NCBI GenBank assembly: GCA_025200525.1
Contig: CM045763.1
Location: 86,270,131 to 86,334,130 of the forward strand
Length of the DNA stretch: 64,000 bases
Reading direction: 5' to 3'
DNA from: Camellia lanceoleosa
Taxonomy: Eukaryota > Streptophyta > Magnoliopsida > Ericales > Theaceae
Positions 48,101-58,460 of the stretch are shown here, piece by piece (within the stretch, counting starts at the first letter, position 1; each line of letters starts with the position of its first letter). The translations under genes were made by a program, and so were the position numbers. A model generated the notes under the pieces. The model was not told the origin of the DNA. It did not search any database and saw only the letters and a list, made by a program, of their open reading frames with translations.

Positions 48101-48622
48101 TGTGAAATATGTTTTCCTAATGTTAAGGACATCATTCATTAACCTATTTACTTTAATATTACTCACTAGGCGTTAGCTCACCCTTTTATTTTATATATAT
48201 GTAGGTGAGCCATCGGGGATCAACACTAGAGTTGTATCGAGGTCCACCTCTCTGTCAAGCCACCCAGGAGGTGTCTCTGTAGAGACGCAGATAACTGCCA
48301 AGCTTAGTTTTGTTCAGGCTATGATGGCTTTTGTTGTGCATTAGGTTCATATGTAAATTTTGGGTTATGAACTTTTGCCTATACCTATATGTCTTGGATT
48401 GTATATACATGAACTGCGTATGTGACATTTGTATATATCATATAATGTTAAGATCCTGGCATTTAAGCACTTCTCAATGGACGTTCTGTTATTATTTTTG
48501 GTATCTGCTTCTGCTTCTTAAGGCCCAGTATTTGAATAAATATTATTTTGAAATTTTTTTTTGAGGCCTAAGTACAGGCCGGTCATGGACCAAACTTTTA
48601 GGGGCGGGTTTGGGTCGTGACA
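45174..48622 (+). mobile_element. 3.45-kb solo LTR, Tekay/Del type
   Basis: Begins TATAACAACCCC and ends GGGTCGTGACA, the usual plant Del/Tekay LTR termini (TG mutated to TA). It has exact 5-bp duplications GTGAC (45169-45173, 48623-48627). The middle LTR keeps the uninterrupted site (GGTGACTCTAGCC near 57468-57480). It contains a TATA-rich stretch at 46022-46062, a (GA)n tract at 46117-46144, paired GCACGTGC boxes near 46914-46955 and degenerate repeats of GACCTAAGGTCGTT (47528-47870). No coding sequence. Confidence 0.9.
46022..46062 (+). promoter_or_regulatory. TATA-rich promoter region of the solo LTR
   Basis: Several overlapping TATATATA motifs are followed 55-85 bases later by (GA)n and purine-rich sequence, like the transcription start region of plant LTRs. 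Confidence 0.45.
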
Positions 48623-49289
48623 GTGACTCTGGCCACTAGGGAACAAATCCGGGTTGGGTCGTGATGACTCTAGTACTCAACAATTGTAAGAAAAAGACGT
48701 AGGCTAGGCTAGGTGACCTTTAATCAAATCGTCTTAGAGAAAAGGCCTGGGTTGCCGCCCCGAGGATGACTCTTGGTTCGATATTAGATCCAATGGGCTT
48801 ATTGCCTTGAGAACAGTGTGGCATGTTACTTGTTATTCTTGGTACCTAGAAAATTATTGGTAATCATGTTGTAATCTATTTTAAGTGGAAAATGTCATTT
48901 ATCATGTTCTTGAGAGACCCAAGTATTTTAATTGTTGAACTGTGGAACCTTATTTTTGAAACAGATTATCTTTATCAAAACTGTATGCCAATCTAGTTTC
49001 TGTGATATATATCTTATTTTGGAATTGAATCCGGTTTTCAAAATTGTATTTACTATCTATGTTGCTCACTGAGCTATCAGCTGACTTAGTTGTTTATCAC
49101 TTCCAGGTGTTAGAAGGACTTAGAGTGGACTCATGGTGTAGGCGGGACTCAATTGCATGGACCTTTAAGACATTCATTTATTTTGTTTTAGATTGTTATG
49201 TTAAGTTTGTGCATATTTATTTTTATTTTTATTGAGATTCATTTAGGATTATTTTGATATGTGGGTTGTTTATATCCCATAAGTTTGGA

Positions 49290-51344
49290 TGGTATGGTTT
49301 TGCCATTTATACTTGTGGCATGTCACTGGATTGTAGACCTTGTGTGGTAAACTTGGATGGTAGGATTTTTCCAGTGGTTTTGATTTCCTTAGAGATGAAG
49401 GATTTTGACGTGATATTGGGGATGGATTTGTTGATGAAGCATCATGCCTCTATTAATTGTTTTAGAAAAAAATGTAGTTTTTGCTATGCCAAGACAACAT
49501 GTGTTTTTCTTTTAGGGAGATAGGAAAGGGTCTTCTATCTGTTTTATTTGTTCCCTTTAGGCTAACCGAATGTTGAGAAAATGGTGTCATGGTTACTTAG
49601 CTTGTGTGGTGAGTACCGAACAGCCAGAGTAGAAGTTAGAGGAGTTGCCTGGAGTGAGGGAATTTGTTGATATTTTTCCAGAGGATCTACTTGGTCTTCC
49701 TCCAAATTGTGCGGTAGAATTTTCCATTGACTTGCTCCCAAATACAGCACCTATCTCTAAAACGCCCTATAGAATGGCACCGTTGGAGTTGAGGGTGTTA
49801 GAAACTTAGTTACAGGAGTTGCTAGACAAAGGTTTTATTTGGCCTAGCATCTCACCTTGGGGAGCACCAGTGTTGTTTGTGAAAAAGAATGATGGGTCTA
49901 TGAGATTATGTATTGATTATAGGGAACAAAACAAAGTTACAGTGAAGAATAGGCATCCTTTACCACGCATTGATGATCTATTTGACCAGTTGTAGGGAGC
50001 TTAAGTATTCTATAAGATTGACTTGAGGTCAGGCTATCACCAGTTGAAGGTAGGGGATGAGGATGTTCCTAAGACTGCCTTTAGAATCGGTTATGGGCAT
50101 TATGAGTTCTTAGTGATGCCTTTTGGTCTCACAAATGCACCTGCTATATTCATAGATTTGATGAACAGAGTATTTAAACCTCAGCTAGATAAATTTGTGG
50201 TAGTGTTTATTGATGACATTCTAATTTATTTGAGGAGTAAGGAGGAGCATGAGCAGCATTTGAGAGTAGTACTGTAAATCCTTAGGGAGAAGAGACTGTA
50301 TGCAAAATTTAAGAAACGTAAATTCTGGTTGAGCAGTGTATCCTTTTTGGGTCATGTAGTGAGTAAAGATGGGGTATCTGTGGATAGCACGAAGGTGGCA
50401 GCAATCGTTGATTGGCCATGATCTGCTTCTGTGATAGAGGTACGCAACTTTCTAGGGCTTATTGGATATTACAGATGGTTTGTGGAAAGATTCTTCCGTA
50501 TTGCTTTGCCACTTACCAATCTCACTAGGAAAGGGGTAAAGTTCGAGTGGAATGATGATTGTGAGCATAGCTTCCAAGAGTTTAAAAACAGAGGTTGACA
50601 TCAGCTCCAATCCGTACCTTACCTACAGATCGGGGTGGTTTTGTGATTTATAGTGATGCTTCATGATAGGGTTTAGGATGTGTGCTCACATAGCATGGGA
50701 AAGTGATTGGTTATGCATCCCGACAGTTGAAAGTACATGAGAGAAAGTGATTTTTGCTCTTAAGATCTGACAACATTATTTGTATGGAGAGTCATGTGAG
50801 ATTTACATTGATCATAAGAGTTTGAAGTATATTTTCACATAGAAGGAACTAAATTTGAGGCAAAGAGGATGGCTTGTGTTGCTAAAAGATTACGATGTGA
50901 ATATTTTGTATCATCCGGGGAAGGCAAATGTGGTAGCAGATGCCTTGAGTAGGAAGGTCGCAGTTGGAGATAAAGCTGTTTTGTCTATTGAGAGTTGTTT
51001 GGTAGAAGACATGAGACGTTTGAGGCTTGAGGTTGTTATGCCTGGTGATAGGGCTTATTGTAGTCAATTGACAGTTCAGTCGACCTTGAGAGAACGGATT
51101 CGTTTAGCTTAGGAGATTGACCCTTAGTGTGAGCGTATTAAAGGAGAGATAGCAGAGGGTAAGCATGTAGGCTTGGTTGTTAGTGATGATGGGTTGCTTA
51201 GATTCCGTAGCCAAGTTTGTGTTCTGTTGGTGGTGATTTTAGGGAGGAGGTTATAATGGAGGCATATAGTTCTAGTTACAACATTCATCCTGGAAGCACT
51301 AAGATGTATTAGGATCTTCATGAACATTTTTGGTGGAATGGTGT
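49290..51344 (+). pseudogene. Chromovirus pol, first part: protease end, RT, RNase H, start of integrase
   Basis: The protease C-terminal block DVILGMDLLMKHHASINC is at about 49408-49462. RT follows with [20 protein letters not shown], then [17 protein letters not shown] and FIDD (50206-50217). RNase H ends with [16 protein letters not shown] (about 50910-50957). The integrase zinc-finger start (HPGSTKM...LHEHFWWNG) runs into the LTR copy B insertion. Many in-frame stops (for example near 49628, 49807, 49994, 50275, 50420) and frameshifts, especially 50590-50850, show long decay. Confidence 0.85.
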
Positions 51345-54300
51345 TGTAGCTTGCTTTTCGTGCTCTTTTCAAATACGATTAGCTCTACAGTTCGGACTCT
51401 CATGGTTCTAAATCTGATTCCACAAGTGCAATGTGAAATAGAAAAACATAAAAGAGTCAAAATCTGGTAATTCTTTTGGAAAATCGATTTTGAATAAAAA
51501 ATGCCAAAAAATAGACTACTTTGCCAGATACAGAGTCGCCACCTAAATATATTTGAGAAATTTAGGAAACCCGAAAGGCCACTTATCCGTCATCACCAAA
51601 GTGTCTCGGCTCGAGAACTTAGGTACGAGAGGGGAAGGTCATAAATTGAGCACCCCACTTGCCCGATCAAAGATCGACCTCTACTAATCATGATGTGATT
51701 CTTATTTACATTATATGTTTTTGTTCCGATTATTAGATTAGCATTACTATGTGATGCACACAAGTATAGACTAATTTGCAAAAATTGAAACACTTTGATT
51801 TCATGTTTGTTTTGAAAAGTGTTTGAATATGTGCCACTTGAAAAAGTGACCTCATTTATACATTACTCAAATTATTCCAATTCAAGCAATTAGCCTTCAT
51901 CCACATGCATTCAAACATGTATATCAATTAAGCACTTAGCCTTATGGTAAATATGCAATATGGCAACAATCACACGCATGTGGTATGCTAAAGCAATAAG
52001 TGTTGATCTCGTACCCCAAGGCAAACCGAAAGAAAAAAGAGTTAGAAAACATGCATGCCCCTAACTATGCAAATGACTAGTGCAGCACATGCAATATGCA
52101 ACTTAAATAGGCTCGACTATTAACATGGTATGTGAATCAATTTGATAGCAAGCAGTTTTAAACACGTTTTCAAAGAAGTATTTAAATGACAATGCTTGTT
52201 AGAATAAGGAGCCGAACCTTATGCATGGAAGATGAATGGATGCAAATCATGGAAGATGCTAAAAGAAACATGATGCTCTATGCTATCCATCATAAGCGGA
52301 TAAATAAAAAGGCAAAATATGTGGGGTTGGAAGACATACACATTATTATAAGTTTGCCCTCGCGCAAGAGGGTCCGAATAAATGAATAAGCTAAGCTACT
52401 TAACCAATTTTACAACACCGAACTTTACTAACTATTCTAGCTAATTAAATAGTTATAACACACTCTAACTAATTAAACTAACTAATTAGTTACATTACAG
52501 AATTAATTAACTAAGTAATTACTTACAAGTTCACTCACAACATACTACTAATAACGAAACAAGTCTAATAGGTCCCAAGGAGCAAGGAAATGGCTTATGC
52601 ATACACATGAATCTCTCTTGAGAATGCCTCTGCACTGTTTTTACACCTCAGCCTCTGCTCTGCTCTGTGAAGAAAGTCGTACTGCCTAGCTGAAAAAGGT
52701 GGTCGGCAGGCCAGAAGAGGTGGCCGCCCGGCCGCCCACTAATAGTGGCTTGCTGCCTAGTAAAGGCGGCCTGCCAGCCACTAATGTTGGGTTTCTCCTA
52801 CTACAACAGAAAACAAACAGAGCACAAACAGAGCATTCTCAAGGGATATCTGTCCACCCTACCTCTCCTTATCATCAGACAACTCAAAAGAGGGGTAGGC
52901 TTGATTTGCAAGCCATCAATCGGTGCAATTTCATTGCGTGATGACATATGAACTAAGGGATACAATTTCACTAAATGCATAATGAAAGAATCACGAACCT
53001 CCTCCCTATCATGATATTGATCAAGGGAAGCTGTTGACGTTGACTCTTGAACCATTTTCATCACTAGTTAGTATAAAATGCTTCAAGACTCAATAGGTTC
53101 AATTAACGTCCGATTGAACCCCAAACTATTTTATTATCTTGCTTCATTTTATTCCAATTTTAACACCCTTTTAATTACCTTTCCATTCATTAGTCATTTT
53201 AGTCCAAAATTGAGCATTAAGTCCACTAATGGAAAGAAGTATCAAACAAAGGGTTGTTTTGGGCATGAGAGAGATGTCATACTATTGGTAATGAACCTCC
53301 GAAGAGATTAAACCATTAAGCACAACGATCTCTATCTCAAGCTTAAATAAACAATCGGTTTGAAACGACTCTCAAAGCAAGGAAGAAGCTAAGAAATGAG
53401 AGAAGTACAGAGATGATTAGAGATGAATAAAAGTATGGAAAGCTTGGAATAAATGCTATAAGCTCAAATAGGTTGGTGTCTAATGCCTAAAACACCAAAC
53501 CTATGAGGACCGTTACACTACAAGCATGCAATACAAAGCATAAATGACATGAACAACTTAAAACAATCCTAAAATAGATAAAACAGTGCTGGAATTAAAG
53601 TCAAAAGAGCTAAAAGAGTAAGCTACAATAATGGAGAAATTAAGCTACTAAACAAGCCAAAGGACGGGTGGCTAGCCCCTCCATTTTTGGGACTTAAAAA
53701 CCACCTTTTTTAGCCTCTGAAAACCTCTGAAAATCAGTGGTAAAAAGGTCAACAAAAGTTAATGAAAAGGTGGGAAACACAAGGGCAAGAGCCTAGAAGA
53801 CAAGGTTCAAAGAAGGGTGATCCACCCCTCTACCTTTAATGGTTTTAAACCACAAGTTTTAGCCCACAAATATAGGTGAAAAACAACCCAAAAAAAAGTA
53901 ATAAATGATAGAAATAAATAGGGGAAAGAAACTTGAAGTTGTACCTCTTGTAGAGGAATGATCATTTTGAATTATAAACCACTAATTCCACAACCTCAAG
54001 AGCTAAAATACAAGCTCAAACACCTCAGCAAAGAACCCTCAAGGTTTGGTTTAGAGTGTCTAGGCAAAGGGTATAGAAGTTGCAAAGGAGAGAGAGAAAT
54101 GTGAGAGAGAAATATTTTTCAAAACTTTTGCTCCCCTAATTTTTCTAACCCTAGTTTTTGAGAGAGAGTCGTCTATATATAGAAATATATCGGACTATCT
54201 CGGAAATATCCATACAGATATAGTTAAGGCAGTGCATGCATTTGTGGAGACAGTTGGCACAGTTGGCAAAAAGATCTAAATTTCTACACAAGTGGGCGGT

Positions 54301-54526
54301 CGGCCACTAATAGTGAGCGGCAGGCCACTAGTGGGTCTGCTAGTCTCTTGGATGGTCAGGCTTGAAAAACTACTGTTTTGGTCAAAAAACAAGACATAAG
54401 GTTTGTAGGTTCAAAGCTGAGGTTTCCCGTTGAGGAAATCGAGCATTTGGACAAGCGTACAAATCATCATTGGGTGATCAAATTGGTGGTACCCAAGTCG
54501 AAAGGGTCAAAAATGGGGTGTATACA
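51345..54526 (-). mobile_element. Solo LTR copy B (same family as A and C)
   Basis: The minus-strand LTR starts TGTATACACCCCATTTTTGA (54526 downward) and ends AAGCTACA at 51345. Reverse-complement homology with copy C covers its length. It splits the chromovirus integrase zinc-finger coding region. A clean 5-bp duplication is not visible (flanks ...GGTGT and TGTAT...). TATA at 54174-54181. GC-rich GGCCGGC-type clusters at 52697-52790 and 54293-54345. Confidence 0.85.
54174..54181 (-). promoter_or_regulatory. TATA box of LTR copy B
   Basis: TATATATA in GTCTATATATAGAAAT, about 350 bases from the LTR start, conserved with copies A and C. Confidence 0.55.
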
Positions 54527-55686
54527 TGTATGAAGGGAGATATTGCAGAATTTGTGGCTTAGTATTTGGTGTGTCAATGGTTAAAGTAGAACATCAGAAA
54601 CCCGCGGGAAAACTACAACCCTTACCTATACTAGAGTGGAAGTGGGATCATGTTACCATGGACTTCATATGTGGATTACCTCGTACTAGTAGTAATCACG
54701 ATGCGATTTGGGTAGTTGTTGATAGATTAACTAAGTCAGCACATTTTATTGTAGTTTGGATGAACTATTCTCTAGCTCGATTTGCACAGTTGTATATGAA
54801 GGAGATTGTTAGATTACATGGTGCACCTGTGTCAATAGTGTCAGATCGGGACCCTTTTTTTATGTCTAAGTTTTGGGGTGCATTACAGCCAGCTATGGGT
54901 ATTCGGTTATATTTTAGTTTAGTTTATCACCCTCAGACAGATAGGCAATTGGAAAGGACTATTCAAACCTTTGAGGATATGTTGAAGGCTTGTGCTTTAG
55001 AGTGGAAAGGTAATTGGGATGATTGTTTGCCACTCATGGAGTTTGCATATAATAATAGTTATCATTCTAGTTTGGGAGTAGCTCCTTATGAGGCTTTGTA
55101 TGGGAGGAAGTGTAAGTCTTCTTTGTGTTGGTATGAGGTTGGTGACAAGCAAATGTTTGGTGGAGGATGCTACACAGAAAATTATCACCATCAGAGAGAA
55201 ATTATTGACTGCTCAAAGTAGACAAAAAAGTTATGCTGATCATCATAGGAGAGATTTAGAGTTTCATGTCGGGGATATGGTATTCTTGAAAGTATCACCA
55301 TGGAAAAGAGTTATCAAGTTTGGAAAGAAAGAAAAGTTGAGTCCTAGATACATTGGACCATTTGAGGTATTGGAGAAGGTTAGTGAGGTTGCGTACCATG
55401 TTGCTTTAGCCCCTAGGTTGGTAGGAGTGCATAATGTGTTTCACGTGTCTATGTTGATGAAATATGTGCACAGTCCGTCGCATATGATAGATTATGAGCC
55501 GCTTCAGATTAGAGAGGATTTTTTGTATGAGGAGATGCATGTTCAGATTTTGGATTCGAAAGAGAAAATGTTGCGTACAAGGCCATTAAATTGGTTAAGG
55601 TAATGTGGCGTGATCATGTAGTTGAAGAGGCGACTTGGGAACGCGAGGATGAGATGCGTAAGAAGTACCCACATCTATTCTTATGA
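54527..55686 (+). pseudogene. Chromovirus pol, second part: integrase and chromodomain
   Basis: The catalytic core shows MDFICGLPRT, VSDRDPFF and QTDRQLERTIQ, giving the D, D and E residues. Next come LYGRKCKSSLCWYEVGDKQ and the GPF-type block (FGKKEKLSPRYIGPFEVLEK). A frameshift lies near 55200 and another near 55590; the last frame (MWRDHVVEEATWEREDEM) is the chromodomain end, with a stop at 55684-55686. A C-terminal chromodomain marks it as a chromovirus; chromodomains target integration to particular chromatin. Confidence 0.85.
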
Positions 55687-55724
55687 TTTACTCAAGTTAG
55701 TTTCGAAGACGAAACTTTTCTTTT

Positions 55725-55738
55725 AGGGGGGGAGAATA
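55725..55738 (+). other. Polypurine tract of the chromovirus
   Basis: AGGGGGGGAGAATA directly before the TG of the middle LTR, typical of Tekay/Del elements. Confidence 0.8.
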
Positions 55739-56143
55739 TGAGAACCCGAATATACAAATCAAATAAATAATTAAGTAATAATATTTTACAATCTCAAATA
55801 TTTTTCTTGTGAATCTTTAAGTGCAAACTAAATATCATTGGAGGGTCTTTTAATTAATTTTAAAACTAAAATAAATTTATGGTGAAAGTCTTTAATTTAG
55901 AGGCAATATTTATTATTTAAAAAAAAAAACTAAAGAGAGAAGGGAGTGTGATGTGAACTCTAGACCACAATTTGATAAATAATGGTCTTACCATTTGAGT
56001 TGCTTACAACATATTTAAACATTTTGTATATTATTTATTTATTTGACCTACACATGCTTTGGGTGTGCCCAACCACTAGTATTAAATAAAATACACACAA
56101 AACCCTGCTTTCTTATTTGGTCATCACAAGTTAGTAGCAGTCG

Positions 56144-56176
<33 letters not shown>

Positions 56177-58080
56177 AGAGAAACTTTTAGCAACATTGGT
56201 GGTCAACAACTCTAAGGTATTGTCCTATTTTATTATATCTATATATTGTGATGGTTCAAGTGTGTAATCTTCTTGTTGTTGGGAAGGAATAGGATAAACT
56301 GGTGTGTTGTTTGGGTGCAAAGTCAATGGTTGGTGATGAGAAATAATGGGTGTAATTCATAGTTCAAAAAGAATTCTATACAGAACCACAAACTTTAAAA
56401 TCAAGGAATCATATCAAACGGATGAATTTTTAATTGAAAATTTTACAGTAGATTAATTACATATTGAATTGCATATTAGAATTTTATCATAATTTTTGGG
56501 AGTCAAAATCTATATTAACTGGTGCGTTCAAATCTGTCTAGAAAGTTGGTGTAAAACAATACCTTCGAAAGTGTCATTCTCTTTGGGTATAAATCCGAAA
56601 ATTATCGAATTAGCATCATTAGAACCGATTTTACAAGTCTAGTTTCTTAAATTTTTGGCCTTGTATTGATTGCTCTTATATACTAAGAGAACCATTAATT
56701 TCTTTAAAGTGTTGCAGAAAGCGACCTGTTTAGATATAATTAATTGTAAATAATTATTTTGATAAGAAAATCAAGTAAAAACAATTGGGTTTGAAACTTA
56801 GGATATATTAGTTGATATCTGGAGGGTTTTGGAATTTTTCGAACAGCGTGGAGTGGGTTTTGTAATTTTCAAAGTTAGCGAATAGATTGGAAAAACTTGT
56901 TTAAAATTCTATTTTATCTTAAAGCTACTTTTAATTAATTTTCGATTTGAACCTATGTCTTGGGTGATTTTAGACCTTGAAGAATATGAACGTAGGTATT
57001 ATTTAACAGTAACGGTGAGTAGGGTTTGAGTGGGGTTTGAGTTGTGTTAGTGCGCTTTAGTATGAGGTACTTAGTTATTATTCTTTTTAGTATTTTTAAA
57101 TTAGTAGTGACATGTAGTTTTTATACTTAGTTCAGGGCACTAGTTAGAATTTCATACTCTATTCGATGATTATATTATTTCATTTTCAGGTGTGTAGTTG
57201 CATGCTACATATTTTATAAATGTTCTCCTACCTTGAATTATTGGAAAAATTAAATTGTTGTTTTGAGACTAAACTGTTTTGATAAATTATCATATTATCA
57301 ATGGAATTAAATTATTTCTGAAATATGTGTGAGCTTAGCATACTGTAAACTATTTGTTATGGTCTCATGTTTATAATGGTGAACTACCATGTTTTGCGAA
57401 ACTGAATTGTATTGATTATTGGGACCATTTGTATATAAAAGTCTAGGGAAATTATTCCACTGTGTGTGGTGACTCTAGCCACTAGGGAACAAATCCGGGT
57501 TGGGCTGTGATGACTCTAGTGTTCAACGATTGTAAGGAAAAGACCTAGGCTAGGCCAGGTGACCTTTAGTTGGATCGTCTTAGAGAAAAGGCTCGGGTTG
57601 CCACCTCGAGGATGACTCTTGGTTCGATATTGGATCCAATGGGCTTATTGCCTTGAGAACAGTATGGCATGTTACTTGTTATTCTTGGTACCTAGAAAAT
57701 AATTGGAAATCATGTTGTAATCTGTTTTAAGTGAAAAATGTCATTTATCATGTTCTTGAGAGACATGAGTATTTTAACTGTTGAACTGTGGAACCTTTTT
57801 TTTGAAACAGATTATCTTTATCAAAACTATATGTCAATCTAGTTTCCGTGATATATATCTTATTTTGGAATTGAACCTTGTTTTCAAAATTTTATTTACT
57901 ATCTATGTTGCTACTCACTGAGCTATCAGTTGACTTAGTTGTTTATCATTTCCGGGTGTTAGAAGTACTTAGAGTAGACTCATGGCGTAGCGGGGACTCA
58001 ATTGCATGGACCTCTAGGACATTCATTTATTTTGTTTTAGATTGTTATGTCAATTTTGTGCATATTTATTTTTATTTTTA
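55739..58080 (+). repeat. Middle LTR shared by chromovirus units 1 and 2
   Basis: Starts TGAGAACCCG right after the polypurine tract. It is uninterrupted and serves as reference for the left LTR. It has a (GA)15 tract at about 56143-56172 and lacks the MULE and solo-LTR insertions. Confidence 0.85.
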
Positions 58081-58460
58081 TTGAGGTTCATTTATAATTA
58101 TTTTGATATGTGGGCTGTTTATATCCCATAAGTTTGGATGGTATTGATTATTTATACTTGTGGCATGTCACTAGATTGTAGATCTTGTGTGGTAAACTTG
58201 GATGGTAGGATTTTTCCAGTGGATTTGATTTCTTCAGAGATGAAGGATTTTGACGTGATATTGGGAATGGATTTGTTGATGAAGCATCATGCCTCTATTA
58301 ATTGTTTTAGAAAAAGTGTAGCTTTTGCTATGCTAAGACAACATGTGTATTCTTTTCAGGGAGATAGAAAAAGGTCTTCTATCTTTTTTATTTCTTTCCT
58401 TCAGGATAACGAATGTTGAGGAAAAGGTGTCACGGTTACTTAGCTTGTGTGGTGAATACC
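58081..58460 (+). pseudogene. Chromovirus unit 2: protease fragment
   Basis: Repeats the protease end of unit 1 (LDGRIFPVDLISSEMKDFD, then DVILGMDLLMKHHASIN), joined to LTR sequence at the same place. It stops at GGTGAATACC, where Tat element C is inserted; unit 1 continues as GGTGAGTACCGAACAGCC into RT. The rest of unit 2, if present, lies beyond the window. Confidence 0.8.

Larger units (their letters stand above)
42962..49230 (+). repeat. Left LTR of chromovirus unit 1 (interrupted)
   Basis: Homologous to 55739-58080 from GAATATACAAAT onward, apart from the insertions. Uninterrupted it would be about 2.4 kb. It starts TGGACTATTTG here versus TGAGAACCCG in the better-preserved middle LTR. 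The distal LTR end is not defined because of the shared deletion. Confidence 0.7.
42962..55738 (+). mobile_element. Tekay/Del-type chromovirus, unit 1 (gag deleted, three nested insertions)
   Basis: LTR at the left, then protease end, RT, RNase H, integrase and chromodomain, then AGGGGGGGAGAATA polypurine tract and the next LTR at 55739. Unlike ordinary elements the LTR runs directly into protease sequence, so the LTR 3' end, PBS and gag are missing. Unit 2 shows the same junction. Nested insertions at 43321-43750, 45174-48622 and 51345-54526 are all absent from, or untestable in, unit 2. The original length without insertions is about 5.7 kb. Confidence 0.8.

Noticed and set aside
50023..50277. 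Intact small reverse transcriptase gene
   Set aside because: It is only the open part between stops of a long-decayed chromovirus pol.
51345..54526. Plus-strand frames in LTR copy B (for example 52699-52951, 53078-53311)
   Set aside because: They fall inside a solo LTR with no matching frame in copies A or C.
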